This document shows, one piece after another, positions 7,379 to 13,350 of a stretch of 18,645 nucleotides of DNA. Origin of the DNA: JANQRV01 sp964533785 (GTDB lineage Bacteria > Bacteroidota > Bacteroidia > Chitinophagales > Saprospiraceae). Each line of letters starts with the position of its first letter. Within the stretch, counting starts at the first letter, position 1. Location of the stretch: assembly GCA_964533785.1 (NCBI GenBank), contig CAZHNG010000103.1, forward strand, positions 1 to 18,645. The letters are read 5' to 3'. A program made the position numbers and the translations under genes. The notes beneath the pieces were generated by a model. The model was not told the origin of the DNA. It made no database searches and saw only the letters and a list, made by a program, of their open reading frames with translations.

Positions 7379-7501
7379 TTGTCAAATAGGTGGATCAGGC
7401 CTTTTGTACGACGAGATGAATTAGAATTACGGGAAGCGCAAGTGATTTTTGCAGAAGGTTCGAAAGTAACCGAATTTATTAAAAGAAAAAGAAAAGAATG
7501 A
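7379..7501 (+). CDS. Possible short leader frame overlapping the clpC start
   Basis: An open frame from the stop at 7367-7369 runs to a TGA at 7499-7501, which overlaps the clpC ATG as ATGA. The only plausible initiator is the TTG at 7379, giving 40 codons. The second half looks protein-like (ELREAQVIFAEGSKVTEF) and ends in a basic KRKRKE. No family is recognised and there is no ATG, so chance is a serious alternative. If real, it could couple its translation to clpC. Confidence 0.2.
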   Translation: MSNRWIRPFVRRDELELREAQVIFAEGSKVTEFIKRKRKE

Positions 7502-10050
7502 ATAATAGAAAGTTGTCACCCAAAATAAAGGCAGTGATCGCAAAAAGTAGGGAAGCGGCAGTGAGATTAGGGCATTCTTATATTGGTACGGAACACTTGT
7601 TACTGGGATTGATAAGCGACCGGAACAACATCACCATGCAGGTTTTGGATGCGCTGAATGTAGACGCTGACCGCTTGAAGAGAAGTATTGAAGAAGCCTC
7701 CATATTGCCCTCTTCCACGGTCACTTCACTTAATGTAGGCAACATGCCTTTAGACAGGTTGGCGGAGAAAGTTCTGAAAGTCACTTATCTGGAAGCCAAA
7801 TTATTAAAGAATGATGAAGTGAACCCGGAACATTTGATGCTTTCTCTTTTAAAAACGGAGGATTGTCCGGCTTCAAAAATACTTTCCGATTTTGATATTG
7901 ATTACATGACTTTTAAAGAGGAGCTTGAATTCGTCAAACAAGATCAGAGTTTTGCTTCGACCAATGATCAGATCAGCAATCAGGCCTCCCCGGAACCTGA
8001 TGATCCTTACGATGACGATGACGATCAATCTGGCAAGTATTCGTCTCAACGCAAAAATCCACAGAAATCCCGTACTCCGGTTTTGGATAATTTTGGTAGG
8101 GATATTACCCGTTTGGCAGAAGAAGATAAGTTAGATCCGATTATTGGGCGGGATAATGAAATAGAAAGGGTATCCCAGATCCTGAGTCGCCGGAAGAAAA
8201 ATAACCCCATTCTTATTGGAGAACCAGGAGTAGGAAAGACAGCGATTGTGGAGGGGTTGGCATTGCGGATCGTCCAGCGCAAGGTGTCGCGTACGTTATT
8301 CAACAAGCGTATCGTCATGTTGGATCTGGCGGCTTTGGTGGCTGGAACGAAATACCGCGGTCAATTTGAAGAACGGATGAAAGCCATCATGAATGAGCTG
8401 GAAAAATCGAGAGATGTTATTTTGTTCATCGATGAAATCCATACGATAGTAGGGGCCGGAGGAGCAACGGGTTCTTTGGATGCTTCTAATATCTTTAAGC
8501 CGGCATTGGCCAGAGGGGAACTGCAGTGTATCGGTGCCTCGACGCTTGATGAGTACCGTCAGCATATTGAAAAAGACGGGGCACTGGATCGCCGTTTTCA
8601 AAAGGTTATGGTCAATCCGCCTTCATTGGAGGAAGCCATAAACATTTTGCACAATATCAAATCCAAGTACGAAGAATTCCATAACGTGAAGTATTCTGAG
8701 GAAGCCGTGGAAGCTTGTGTGAAATTGAGTGAGCGTTATATTAGTGACCGGTTCCTTCCCGATAAGGCAATTGATGTGTTAGATGAAGTAGGGGCCAGGG
8801 TTCACCTGAAGAATATTCATGTTCCGGAGCATATCGAAGACCTGGAGAAAAAAATTGAAGAAGTCAAAGAACAAAAGAACCTAGCTGTCAAGAATCAGCA
8901 ATATGAAAAAGCTGCGGATTTAAGGGATCGCGAATCTAAACTGGTTCGGCAATTGGAATTCGCCAAGGTGCAGTGGGAAGAAGAGTCTAAAACCAAACGT
9001 TACCCGGTCGAAGAGGAAGACATTGCTGAAGTCGTTTCCATGATGACCGGAATTCCCGTGAAGCGCGTTGCTCAGAGTGAAAGCAAGAAGTTGGTGGGCA
9101 TGGAAGATGACCTGCAAAAAGTCATCATCGGTCAAAACGATGCGATCTCTAAGATCACAAAAGCGATACAGCGAAATCGTGTCGGCTTGAAAGACCCGAA
9201 AAAGCCGATCGGTTCCTTTATTTTCCTCGGACCCACAGGTGTTGGTAAGACGGAGTTAGCGAAAGCCCTCGCCCGCTATATCTTTGATTCCGAAGACGCT
9301 CTCATCCGTATCGATATGAGTGAATATATGGAGAAATTCTCCGTGAGTAGACTAATAGGGGCGCCTCCCGGCTACGTTGGTTATGAGGAGGGTGGTCAAT
9401 TGACCGAGAAAGTCCGCCGTAAACCTTATTCAGTGATCCTCTTGGACGAAATTGAAAAAGCTCACCCTGATGTATACAATATTTTACTGCAGGTACTTGA
9501 TGATGGTCAATTAACGGATGGACTTGGCCGTAAGGTCGATTTCAAGAATTCCTTGATCATTATGACCTCCAATATCGGTGTAAGACAATTGAAAGACTTT
9601 GGCCAGGGAGTAGGTTTCGAAACGCAGGCCCGCAAGCAATCGGTTGAAGAGCACACCAGAAGTGTAATTCAAAACGCTTTAAAACGTACTTTCTCTCCGG
9701 AGTTTTTGAACAGAATTGATGATGTGGTGATCTTTAATAGTCTCGATCAAGAAGATATTTTCAAGATCATTGATATCAATTTGAAGGCCTTGTACAAGCG
9801 ATTGGAGGAGATGGGAGAATTCAAACTGGTACTTGACGAAGAGGCTAAAAAGTTCGTGGCTGAGAAAGGATTTGACCAGCAGTTTGGAGCGCGACCGCTG
9901 CAACGAGCCATCCAAAAATATTTGGAAGATCCTCTCGCCGAGTTTATTCTCAATGAGAGGCCGCCGGAAGGCAGCAGTCTCAAAGCCATCTTAAATGAAG
10001 AAGGTAATCAAGTACAGATCGAACTGTTGAATGGCGTTTCTAATCAATAG
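7498..10050 (+). CDS. clpC: Clp protease ATPase subunit ClpC
   Basis: ClpC is a hexameric Hsp100 unfoldase that feeds proteins to ClpP. The 850-residue protein has every expected part. The N domain with two Clp repeats lies at about 1-145, followed by an acidic linker with a DDDDD run near 165-180. AAA module 1 has Walker A GEPGVGKT (241-248) and Walker B LFIDEIHT (about 309-316). A UVR motif, QYEKAADLRDRE, is at about 467-480 in the middle domain. AAA module 2 has Walker A GPTGVGKT (578-585) and Walker B LLDEIEKAHPD (about 648-658). The C-terminal FGARPLQRAIQ closes the second small domain. The UVR motif marks it as ClpC rather than ClpA or ClpB. The ATG at 7498 gives the canonical Clp N terminus. 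Confidence 0.96.
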   Translation: MNNRKLSPKIKAVIAKSREAAVRLGHSYIGTEHLLLGLISDRNNITMQVLDALNVDADRLKRSIEEASILPSSTVTSLNVGNMPLDRLAEKVLKVTYLEAKLLKNDEVNPEHLMLSLLKTEDCPASKILSDFDIDYMTFKEELEFVKQDQSFASTNDQISNQASPEPDDPYDDDDDQSGKYSSQRKNPQKSRTPVLDNFGRDITRLAEEDKLDPIIGRDNEIERVSQILSRRKKNNPILIGEPGVGKTAIVEGLALRIVQRKVSRTLFNKRIVMLDLAALVAGTKYRGQFEERMKAIMNELEKSRDVILFIDEIHTIVGAGGATGSLDASNIFKPALARGELQCIGASTLDEYRQHIEKDGALDRRFQKVMVNPPSLEEAINILHNIKSKYEEFHNVKYSEEAVEACVKLSERYISDRFLPDKAIDVLDEVGARVHLKNIHVPEHIEDLEKKIEEVKEQKNLAVKNQQYEKAADLRDRESKLVRQLEFAKVQWEEESKTKRYPVEEEDIAEVVSMMTGIPVKRVAQSESKKLVGMEDDLQKVIIGQNDAISKITKAIQRNRVGLKDPKKPIGSFIFLGPTGVGKTELAKALARYIFDSEDALIRIDMSEYMEKFSVSRLIGAPPGYVGYEEGGQLTEKVRRKPYSVILLDEIEKAHPDVYNILLQVLDDGQLTDGLGRKVDFKNSLIIMTSNIGVRQLKDFGQGVGFETQARKQSVEEHTRSVIQNALKRTFSPEFLNRIDDVVIFNSLDQEDIFKIIDINLKALYKRLEEMGEFKLVLDEEAKKFVAEKGFDQQFGARPLQRAIQKYLEDPLAEFILNERPPEGSSLKAILNEEGNQVQIELLNGVSNQ

Positions 10051-10210
10051 TGAATTCAGATCGAAGGAGGTTATTTTTTACGCTGCGGGGTAATAATGAG
10101 TAGTATCTTCTGTATCAGTAGGAGAGGCGTTATTTCGAAAACTAAATCTCCTTCAGAATAAAATAAATTTGAATGAGGAAACTTTTTTAAAGAATTTTGA
10201 ATTGATTATA

Positions 10211-10237
10211 AAGAAGGGAAGGATGACTTCCCTTTTT
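10211..10237 (+). terminator. Terminator after clpC
   Basis: AAGGGAAG (10214-10221) pairs perfectly with CTTCCCTT (10227-10234) around the loop GATGA. The stem can extend to 11 pairs (10211-10237) with one G-T. The right arm ends in five T, followed by C. It sits 160 bp after the clpC stop and about 80 bp before infC, so it could end the clpC message or attenuate read-through into infC. The rest of 10051-10318 shows no gene. Confidence 0.6.
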
Positions 10238-10318
10238 CACGCTTGTGCAAAAGGCATCATAAGTTTTCGATGTGAGTACGAGTATACCTAATATTTTTTA
10301 ACAAAATTATAAAATCGT

Positions 10319-10909
10319 TTGGCAAAAAGATTTAATCACTCTAGAAGAGAAAAAGAAAAATTTAATTTTCGGGTAAATGACCAGATTCGCGTTCCTGAAG
10401 TTCGTTTGGTTGGAGACAATCTGGAAGAAGTAAGTGATGTTATTGGTCAAAAATTGAACCCCGAAGTGTATCCAACCCGCAAAGTCAAAGAGTGGGCAAG
10501 GCAAATGGATCTTGATCTAGTAGAGATCTCCCCGAAAGCAAAGCCCCCGGTCGTGAAGATTATTGATTTTAAAAAGTTTCTGTACGACCGTAAGAAAAAA
10601 CAAAAAGAGATTAAGGCTCGTACCGTAAAAACTGTCGTTAAAGAGATCAGATTTGGTCCTAATACCGATGATCACGACTTTGATTTCAAACTTCGCCATG
10701 CTATTAAGTTCTTAGAAGAGGGAGCGAAAGTGAAAGCCTATGTGCACTTTAAAGGTCGTGCCATTGTATTTAAGGATCGCGGCGAGCTCCTATTACTCCG
10801 GTTTATGAAGGAGTTGGAAGAGTACGGGACAGCTGAAGCACTACCCAGAATGGAAGGAAAACGGATGACCGTTATTATTTCTCCAAAAAAAGGGCAGAAG
10901 AAAAAATAG
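10319..10909 (+). CDS. infC: Translation initiation factor IF-3
   Basis: IF3 binds the 30S subunit, prevents premature 50S joining and proofreads the start codon. The 196-residue protein starts at a TTG (10319) reading MAKRFNHSRREKEKFNFRVNDQIRVPEVRLV. An in-frame TAA at 10310-10312 leaves only AAT and CGT as upstream codons, so TTG is almost certainly the start. The N domain contains VRLVGDNLEEVSDV and the conserved DLDLVEISPKAKPPVVKIIDFKKF (about 64-87). The linker is Lys-rich, and the C domain has VKEIRFGPNTDDHDFDFKLRHAIKFLEEGAKVKAYVHFKGR. A rare start fits IF3 autoregulation as known in Escherichia coli (AUU there). It heads infC-rpmI-rplT. Confidence 0.96.
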   Translation: MAKRFNHSRREKEKFNFRVNDQIRVPEVRLVGDNLEEVSDVIGQKLNPEVYPTRKVKEWARQMDLDLVEISPKAKPPVVKIIDFKKFLYDRKKKQKEIKARTVKTVVKEIRFGPNTDDHDFDFKLRHAIKFLEEGAKVKAYVHFKGRAIVFKDRGELLLLRFMKELEEYGTAEALPRMEGKRMTVIISPKKGQKKK

Positions 10910-10912
10910 TTT

Positions 10913-10940
10913 TTTGAATAAATATATTTCCCTACCTTTG
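10913..10940 (+). promoter_or_regulatory. Promoter ahead of rpmI
   Basis: TACCTTTG at 10933-10940 is an exact TAnnTTTG. TTTG at 10913-10916 lies 16 bp upstream, just after the infC stop. The predicted start near 10947 gives a short leader of about 20 nt before the rpmI ATG. L35 and L20 may therefore be expressed from their own promoter in addition to any read-through from infC. Confidence 0.55.
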
Positions 10941-10966
10941 CAATCCTAAAATAAAAAGGACCAATT

Positions 10967-11161
10967 ATGCCTAAAATTAAGACGCATTCAAGTGCGAAGA
11001 AGAGATTTAAGAAAACCGGTTCTGGTAAGATAAAACGTTTTCAGGCCAATACTTCCCACTTGATGAGAAAGAAAAGCAAGAAAGCAAAGAACCGTTTAAC
11101 GGGTTCTACTACTGTCAGTAAGGCAGATGAAAAAAGAATTAAGAGATTGTTGGTTATATAA
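10967..11161 (+). CDS. rpmI: 50S ribosomal protein L35 (bL35)
   Basis: The 64-residue, very basic protein has the standard L35 beginning PKIKTHSSAKKRFKKTGSGKIKR and the ending SKADEKRIKRLL. It is full length. It lies 57 bp after infC and 84 bp before rplT, the conserved order found across bacteria. A promoter-like TACCTTTG lies directly upstream, which may let the two ribosomal proteins be made at a different rate from IF3. Confidence 0.97.
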   Translation: MPKIKTHSSAKKRFKKTGSGKIKRFQANTSHLMRKKSKKAKNRLTGSTTVSKADEKRIKRLLVI

Positions 11162-11189
11162 AGTATTTAAAATTTCTCTTTTTAACGAG

Positions 11190-11228
11190 AATACAGGATA
11201 AAGTGCCATTGATATCAGCCCCTGTATT
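11190..11228 (+). promoter_or_regulatory. Hairpin between rpmI and rplT
   Basis: AATACAGG (11190-11197) is the exact reverse complement of CCTGTATT (11221-11228), closing a 23-nt loop that contains the small palindrome TGATATCA. The hairpin ends 17 nt before the rplT ATG. A second small stem, TTCTC/GAGAA (11174-11191), overlaps it by two bases. This position suits translational control of rplT, and L20 is known to autoregulate this operon in Escherichia coli and Bacillus. A link here is inference. Confidence 0.4.
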
Positions 11229-11245
11229 GTACTAAAAATAAAAAC

Positions 11246-11593
11246 ATGCCACGTTCAGTCAATCACGTAGCTTCCAGAAAGCGTAGAAAAAAAATTCTCA
11301 AAGCAGCAAAAGGATATTTTGGTGCCCGTAGTAAAGTTTATACGGTAGCTAAAAATGCTGTTGAAAAAGGTCTTCAATATGCTTACCGCGACCGAAAAAA
11401 CAAAAAGAGAGCCTTTCGTCGTTTATGGATAGCCAGAATCAATGCTGGTGCACGTCAGCACGGTTTGTCTTATTCAAAATTAATTCATCAGCTTTCCGAG
11501 AACGAGATTGAATTAAATAGAAAGGTTCTTGCCGATCTGGCCATGAATCACCCGGAAACATTCCAGGCAGTTTTAGAAGAAGTAAAGAAATAG
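11246..11593 (+). CDS. rplT: 50S ribosomal protein L20 (bL20)
   Basis: The 115-residue basic protein matches L20 throughout: MPRSVNHVASRKRRKKILKAAKGYFGARSK at the N terminus, the long basic helix with YAYRDRKNKKRAFRRLWIARINAGAR, and LSYSKLIHQLSE. It binds 23S rRNA early in 50S assembly and in several bacteria represses its own operon by binding the mRNA. It is the last gene of infC-rpmI-rplT. The following gene is on the opposite strand, ending only 21 bp away, and I see no hairpin in that gap. Confidence 0.97.
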   Translation: MPRSVNHVASRKRRKKILKAAKGYFGARSKVYTVAKNAVEKGLQYAYRDRKNKKRAFRRLWIARINAGARQHGLSYSKLIHQLSENEIELNRKVLADLAMNHPETFQAVLEEVKK

Positions 11594-11614
11594 TGGAAGT
11601 TGTTTAACAGCTTG

Positions 11615-12121
11615 CTATTCTTTTCTCAGTTTGGTGGTGACCTCTTTTACCATTGTTGCGTAGGCTCGCAGGTATTTGGGTAGGGCTTCAATGTTGGAAT
11701 CGAGATACCAGGACCTGACCGTTTCGTTTTCCGTGAGTTGTAAAAATATTCCTCCCTGGTCATAAGCATCGGGAATACCGATCGTGGTTTCTTCTTCGTC
11801 TAATAGTGGCTCAGGAAAATTATCCAGTAATGTTTTTGCCTTGTTGTAATCCTCTATGCTTAACGGAACAGCGCTAAAAGTCAACGCCTCGTTGACGTTA
11901 AGCCGCTCAATACCCTGATCGGGAAAGACTTCGCCTTTCTCAATTTTAAATAGGTGAGTACAATCACCCAGGCAAAAGCCAAAATAGGTGCCGAAAATAA
12001 GTGTACGGTCTTCTTCCGCCTCTAAAGGCGTGCAACAATCCTCTTCTTTTTCGCAACTCAAGGTGAATATAGCGATCAAAAACAAACTGATCCCACTCAT
12101 TAAAAAACGTCTTTTTCTCAT
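11615..12121 (-). CDS. Small lipoprotein, unknown function
   Basis: The 168-residue protein begins with a basic stretch (MRKRRF) and a hydrophobic signal ending FTLSC, so Cys23 is the probable lipid attachment. The mature protein is acidic at first (EKEEDCC, with two adjacent Cys) and has a further pair in FGFCLGDCTHLF, which might form a disulfide or bind a metal. Beyond that, it shows beta-rich stretches and a C-terminal helix (ALPKYLRAYATMVKEVTTKL). I do not recognise a named family. It converges on rplT with a 21-bp gap and has a repeat-rich upstream region. No clear TAnnTTTG promoter was found for it. Confidence 0.75.
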   Translation of the reverse strand: MRKRRFLMSGISLFLIAIFTLSCEKEEDCCTPLEAEEDRTLIFGTYFGFCLGDCTHLFKIEKGEVFPDQGIERLNVNEALTFSAVPLSIEDYNKAKTLLDNFPEPLLDEEETTIGIPDAYDQGGIFLQLTENETVRSWYLDSNIEALPKYLRAYATMVKEVTTKLRKE

Positions 12122-12440
12122 ATACCTTTTATTCTAGACTTTTGACGCCAGACTCTAGAAGTTAGACTAAAAATTCTAACTAATTGACAATCAACGGAAA
12201 TTTTATTTATTCTGAAAAATTGATATCCATTGAATATCAGCGTTTTGTTGTCTAAAATCTAGCGTCAAAAGTCCAATTTTATTACAATTTGAAAATATAT
12301 TTGTTTATTCGTTTTTAAGTAAGATTACAGATTCCGGATGCTGGACTGTCCCGCCTCTGCTCTCTTACTTAAAGACCGCAAAGAAACACCCAAAAGTTGG
12401 GTTATTGAAAAAATAAATTTCAAATGCTCATTCTCAATAC
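12122..12440. other. Intergenic region with fold-back repeat
   Basis: This 319-bp gap between divergent genes holds the inverted-repeat structure at 12137-12273. A TATATTTG at 12296-12303 fits the -7 consensus on the plus strand without a good -33 partner. A short hairpin, ACCCAA/TTGGGT, lies at 12388-12402, about 40 bp before the acetyltransferase gene. I see no gene. Confidence 0.45.
12137..12273. repeat. Fold-back repeat with internal hairpins
   Basis: GACTTTTGACGC at 12137-12148 is the exact reverse complement of 12262-12273 (12 bp). Inside lie two further perfect hairpins: AGTTAGA/TCTAACT (12160-12181) and TGATAT/ATATCA (12221-12239). The outer arms extend imperfectly inward, with TCTAGAGTCTG-like words matching 8 of 11. 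The layout resembles a small nonautonomous element or structured repeat, but there are no visible target-site duplications. Confidence 0.5.
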
Positions 12441-12887
12441 ATGATTCAAGCCAATATTAGATCAGCGACCTTATCTGACATGCCTGCTATTCATAATTTA
12501 GTGCGGGCGTTAGCCATTTATGAAAAAGCAGAAGAAGAGTTTGTAGCTACTCTCGATGAATACAAGCGCGATTTCCAGGATCAGGTATTCGAAGCCATTC
12601 TAGCCGAGGTAGAAGGAGAAATTGTCGGTATGGTACTATTTTATTTGACGTATTCCACTTGGAAAGGTAAAATGCTGTACCTGGAAGATTTTGTGATCAA
12701 GCAAAATTTCCGCCGGTATGGCATTGGGCAGCAACTATTTAATGCTTTTTTAGAGAAAGCACGTATGCTGGAGTGTAAACTAGTCAAATTACAGGTGCTG
12801 GATTGGAATGAACCCGCCATCAAATTTTATGAAAAAAACGGTTGTATAATTGAAAAGGAATGGTGGAATTGCAAAAAAAACCTGTGA
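12441..12887 (+). CDS. GNAT acetyltransferase, SSAT-like
   Basis: The 148-residue protein is a single GNAT domain that transfers acetyl from acetyl-CoA to an amine. The acetyl-CoA loop is RRYGIG at residues 91-96. LYLEDFVI (79-86) and WNEPAIKFYEKNG (122-134) are the signature of the spermidine/spermine or thialysine N-acetyltransferase (SAT1/SAT2) branch, in which the Tyr of the FY pair, here Tyr130, acts as general acid. The substrate is therefore probably a small polyamine or diamine, but this rests on resemblance alone. The ATG at 12441 gives the family's normal N terminus. It stands alone; the following 463 bp carry no gene. Confidence 0.87.
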   Translation: MIQANIRSATLSDMPAIHNLVRALAIYEKAEEEFVATLDEYKRDFQDQVFEAILAEVEGEIVGMVLFYLTYSTWKGKMLYLEDFVIKQNFRRYGIGQQLFNAFLEKARMLECKLVKLQVLDWNEPAIKFYEKNGCIIEKEWWNCKKNL

Positions 12888-12913
12888 GCAATAAATTGAA
12901 ACACAATTAAAGA

Positions 12914-12945
12914 TTTGTGAAAAATAAAATATATCCTTATCTTTA
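12914..12945 (+). promoter_or_regulatory. Promoter-like site for a candidate small RNA
   Basis: TTTG (12914-12917), a 20-bp spacer and TATCTTTA (12938-12945) fit the Bacteroidota promoter with one mismatch at the last base. It begins 27 bp after the acetyltransferase stop, and no gene begins in the 400 bp that follow, which points to a noncoding transcript starting near 12951. Confidence 0.45.
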
Positions 12946-12949
12946 TGAT

Positions 12950-13180
12950 CAATAAGTTATAGCCAGACAACACTTCCATTTATCCTGCACTATTGAACGA
13001 ACACTTCTAATAAAATTTCTTTCTTTTACGCCAGTATTTAATCCTGTTTGAAAATTCAGCCCATATTTGTTTTATCGTTACAAAGAATAAATCAGGTTCC
13101 TGTTGATCCCATCTTCAGGAATGTAAATTATAGTGTTTCATAGTGTGAGGGGTAATCACTTCGGTGGTTGCCTCTTTTTT
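12950..13180 (+). ncRNA. Candidate small noncoding RNA, about 230 nt
   Basis: A promoter-like site at 12914-12945 and a strong terminator at 13147-13180 bracket a stretch without a usable reading frame; the ATGs inside are followed by early stops. Local pairings include TTCCTG/CAGGAA (around 13097-13121), and CACTAT near the 5' end can pair with either of two ATAGTG copies near 13131-13145. This could be a 6S-like, 6S-Flavo-like or unknown RNA. I could not match it to a family by eye. The separate -7 element of secDF at 13286 argues against it being only the secDF leader. Confidence 0.35.
13147..13180 (+). terminator. Strong intrinsic terminator with UUCG loop
   Basis: A 13-pair stem (13147-13159 with 13164-13176, including four G-T pairs) closes a C(TTCG)G tetraloop, an exceptionally stable loop. 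The T tract TTTTTT at 13175-13180 follows. It lies 260 bp after the acetyltransferase stop and 170 bp before the secDF start. Confidence 0.75.
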
Positions 13181-13182
13181 CT

Positions 13183-13258
13183 ACGAGTTAGAGAGTTTAA
13201 AAGGGTTGGGACGCGTTCAACCCGTCGAACCCGCACTAACTCGTTAAACTCGTCCAAC
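13183..13258. repeat. Degenerate short-word repeat upstream of secDF
   Basis: Words of about 9-10 bp such as CTAACTCGT, TTAAACTCG, TTCAACCCG and TCGAACCCG follow one another. Their reverse complements, ACGAGTTAG (13183-13191) and GAGTTTAA (13193-13200), stand in front. CTAACTCGT is at 13236-13244 and TTAAACTC at 13244-13251. The order does not make a single simple hairpin, so this looks like a decayed tandem or shuffled repeat just upstream of the secDF promoter. Confidence 0.5.
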
Positions 13259-13285
13259 CAGTTATGAACTTCCCCCGAAAAGAAG

Positions 13286-13293
13286 TATCTTTG
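13286..13293 (+). promoter_or_regulatory. Probable -7 element of secDF
   Basis: TATCTTTG is an exact TAnnTTTG match, 58 bp before the ATG at 13351. No clear TTTG lies 17-23 bp upstream; that stretch is the repeat region. The predicted start near 13300 excludes the in-frame ATG at 13264 as the initiation codon. Confidence 0.5.
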
Positions 13294-13350
13294 CCGCGCT
13301 TTATCAAAGATCATTTTAACCACAATTATTATTCTAAAAAAGTTTTGACC

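Larger units (their letters stand above)
6841..7497. other. Long intergenic region between STAS gene and clpC
   Basis: This 657-bp stretch separates divergent genes. It holds a -7-like site for the STAS gene (6870-6877) and a promoter-like site for clpC (7254-7282). It also holds short reading frames in the clpC leader (7362-7424, and one ending at 7501). Between about 6900 and 7250 I see nothing convincing. A 68-codon frame from a GTG at 7036 lacks family features and any translation signal. Confidence 0.5.

Noticed and set aside
7362..7501. Programmed frameshift joining the two clpC leader frames
   Set aside because: The frames overlap in the right relation for -1, but no convincing slippery heptamer is present; kept only as short frames.
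10060..10161. AAGGAGG followed by a 21-codon frame at 10096
   Set aside because: The spacing of about 28 bp is wrong for a ribosome binding site, and the peptide shows no features.
13264..13350. 29-residue N-terminal extension of SecDF
   Set aside because: It spans the -7 promoter element and has no membrane or signal character; the ATG at 13351 starts the normal first span.
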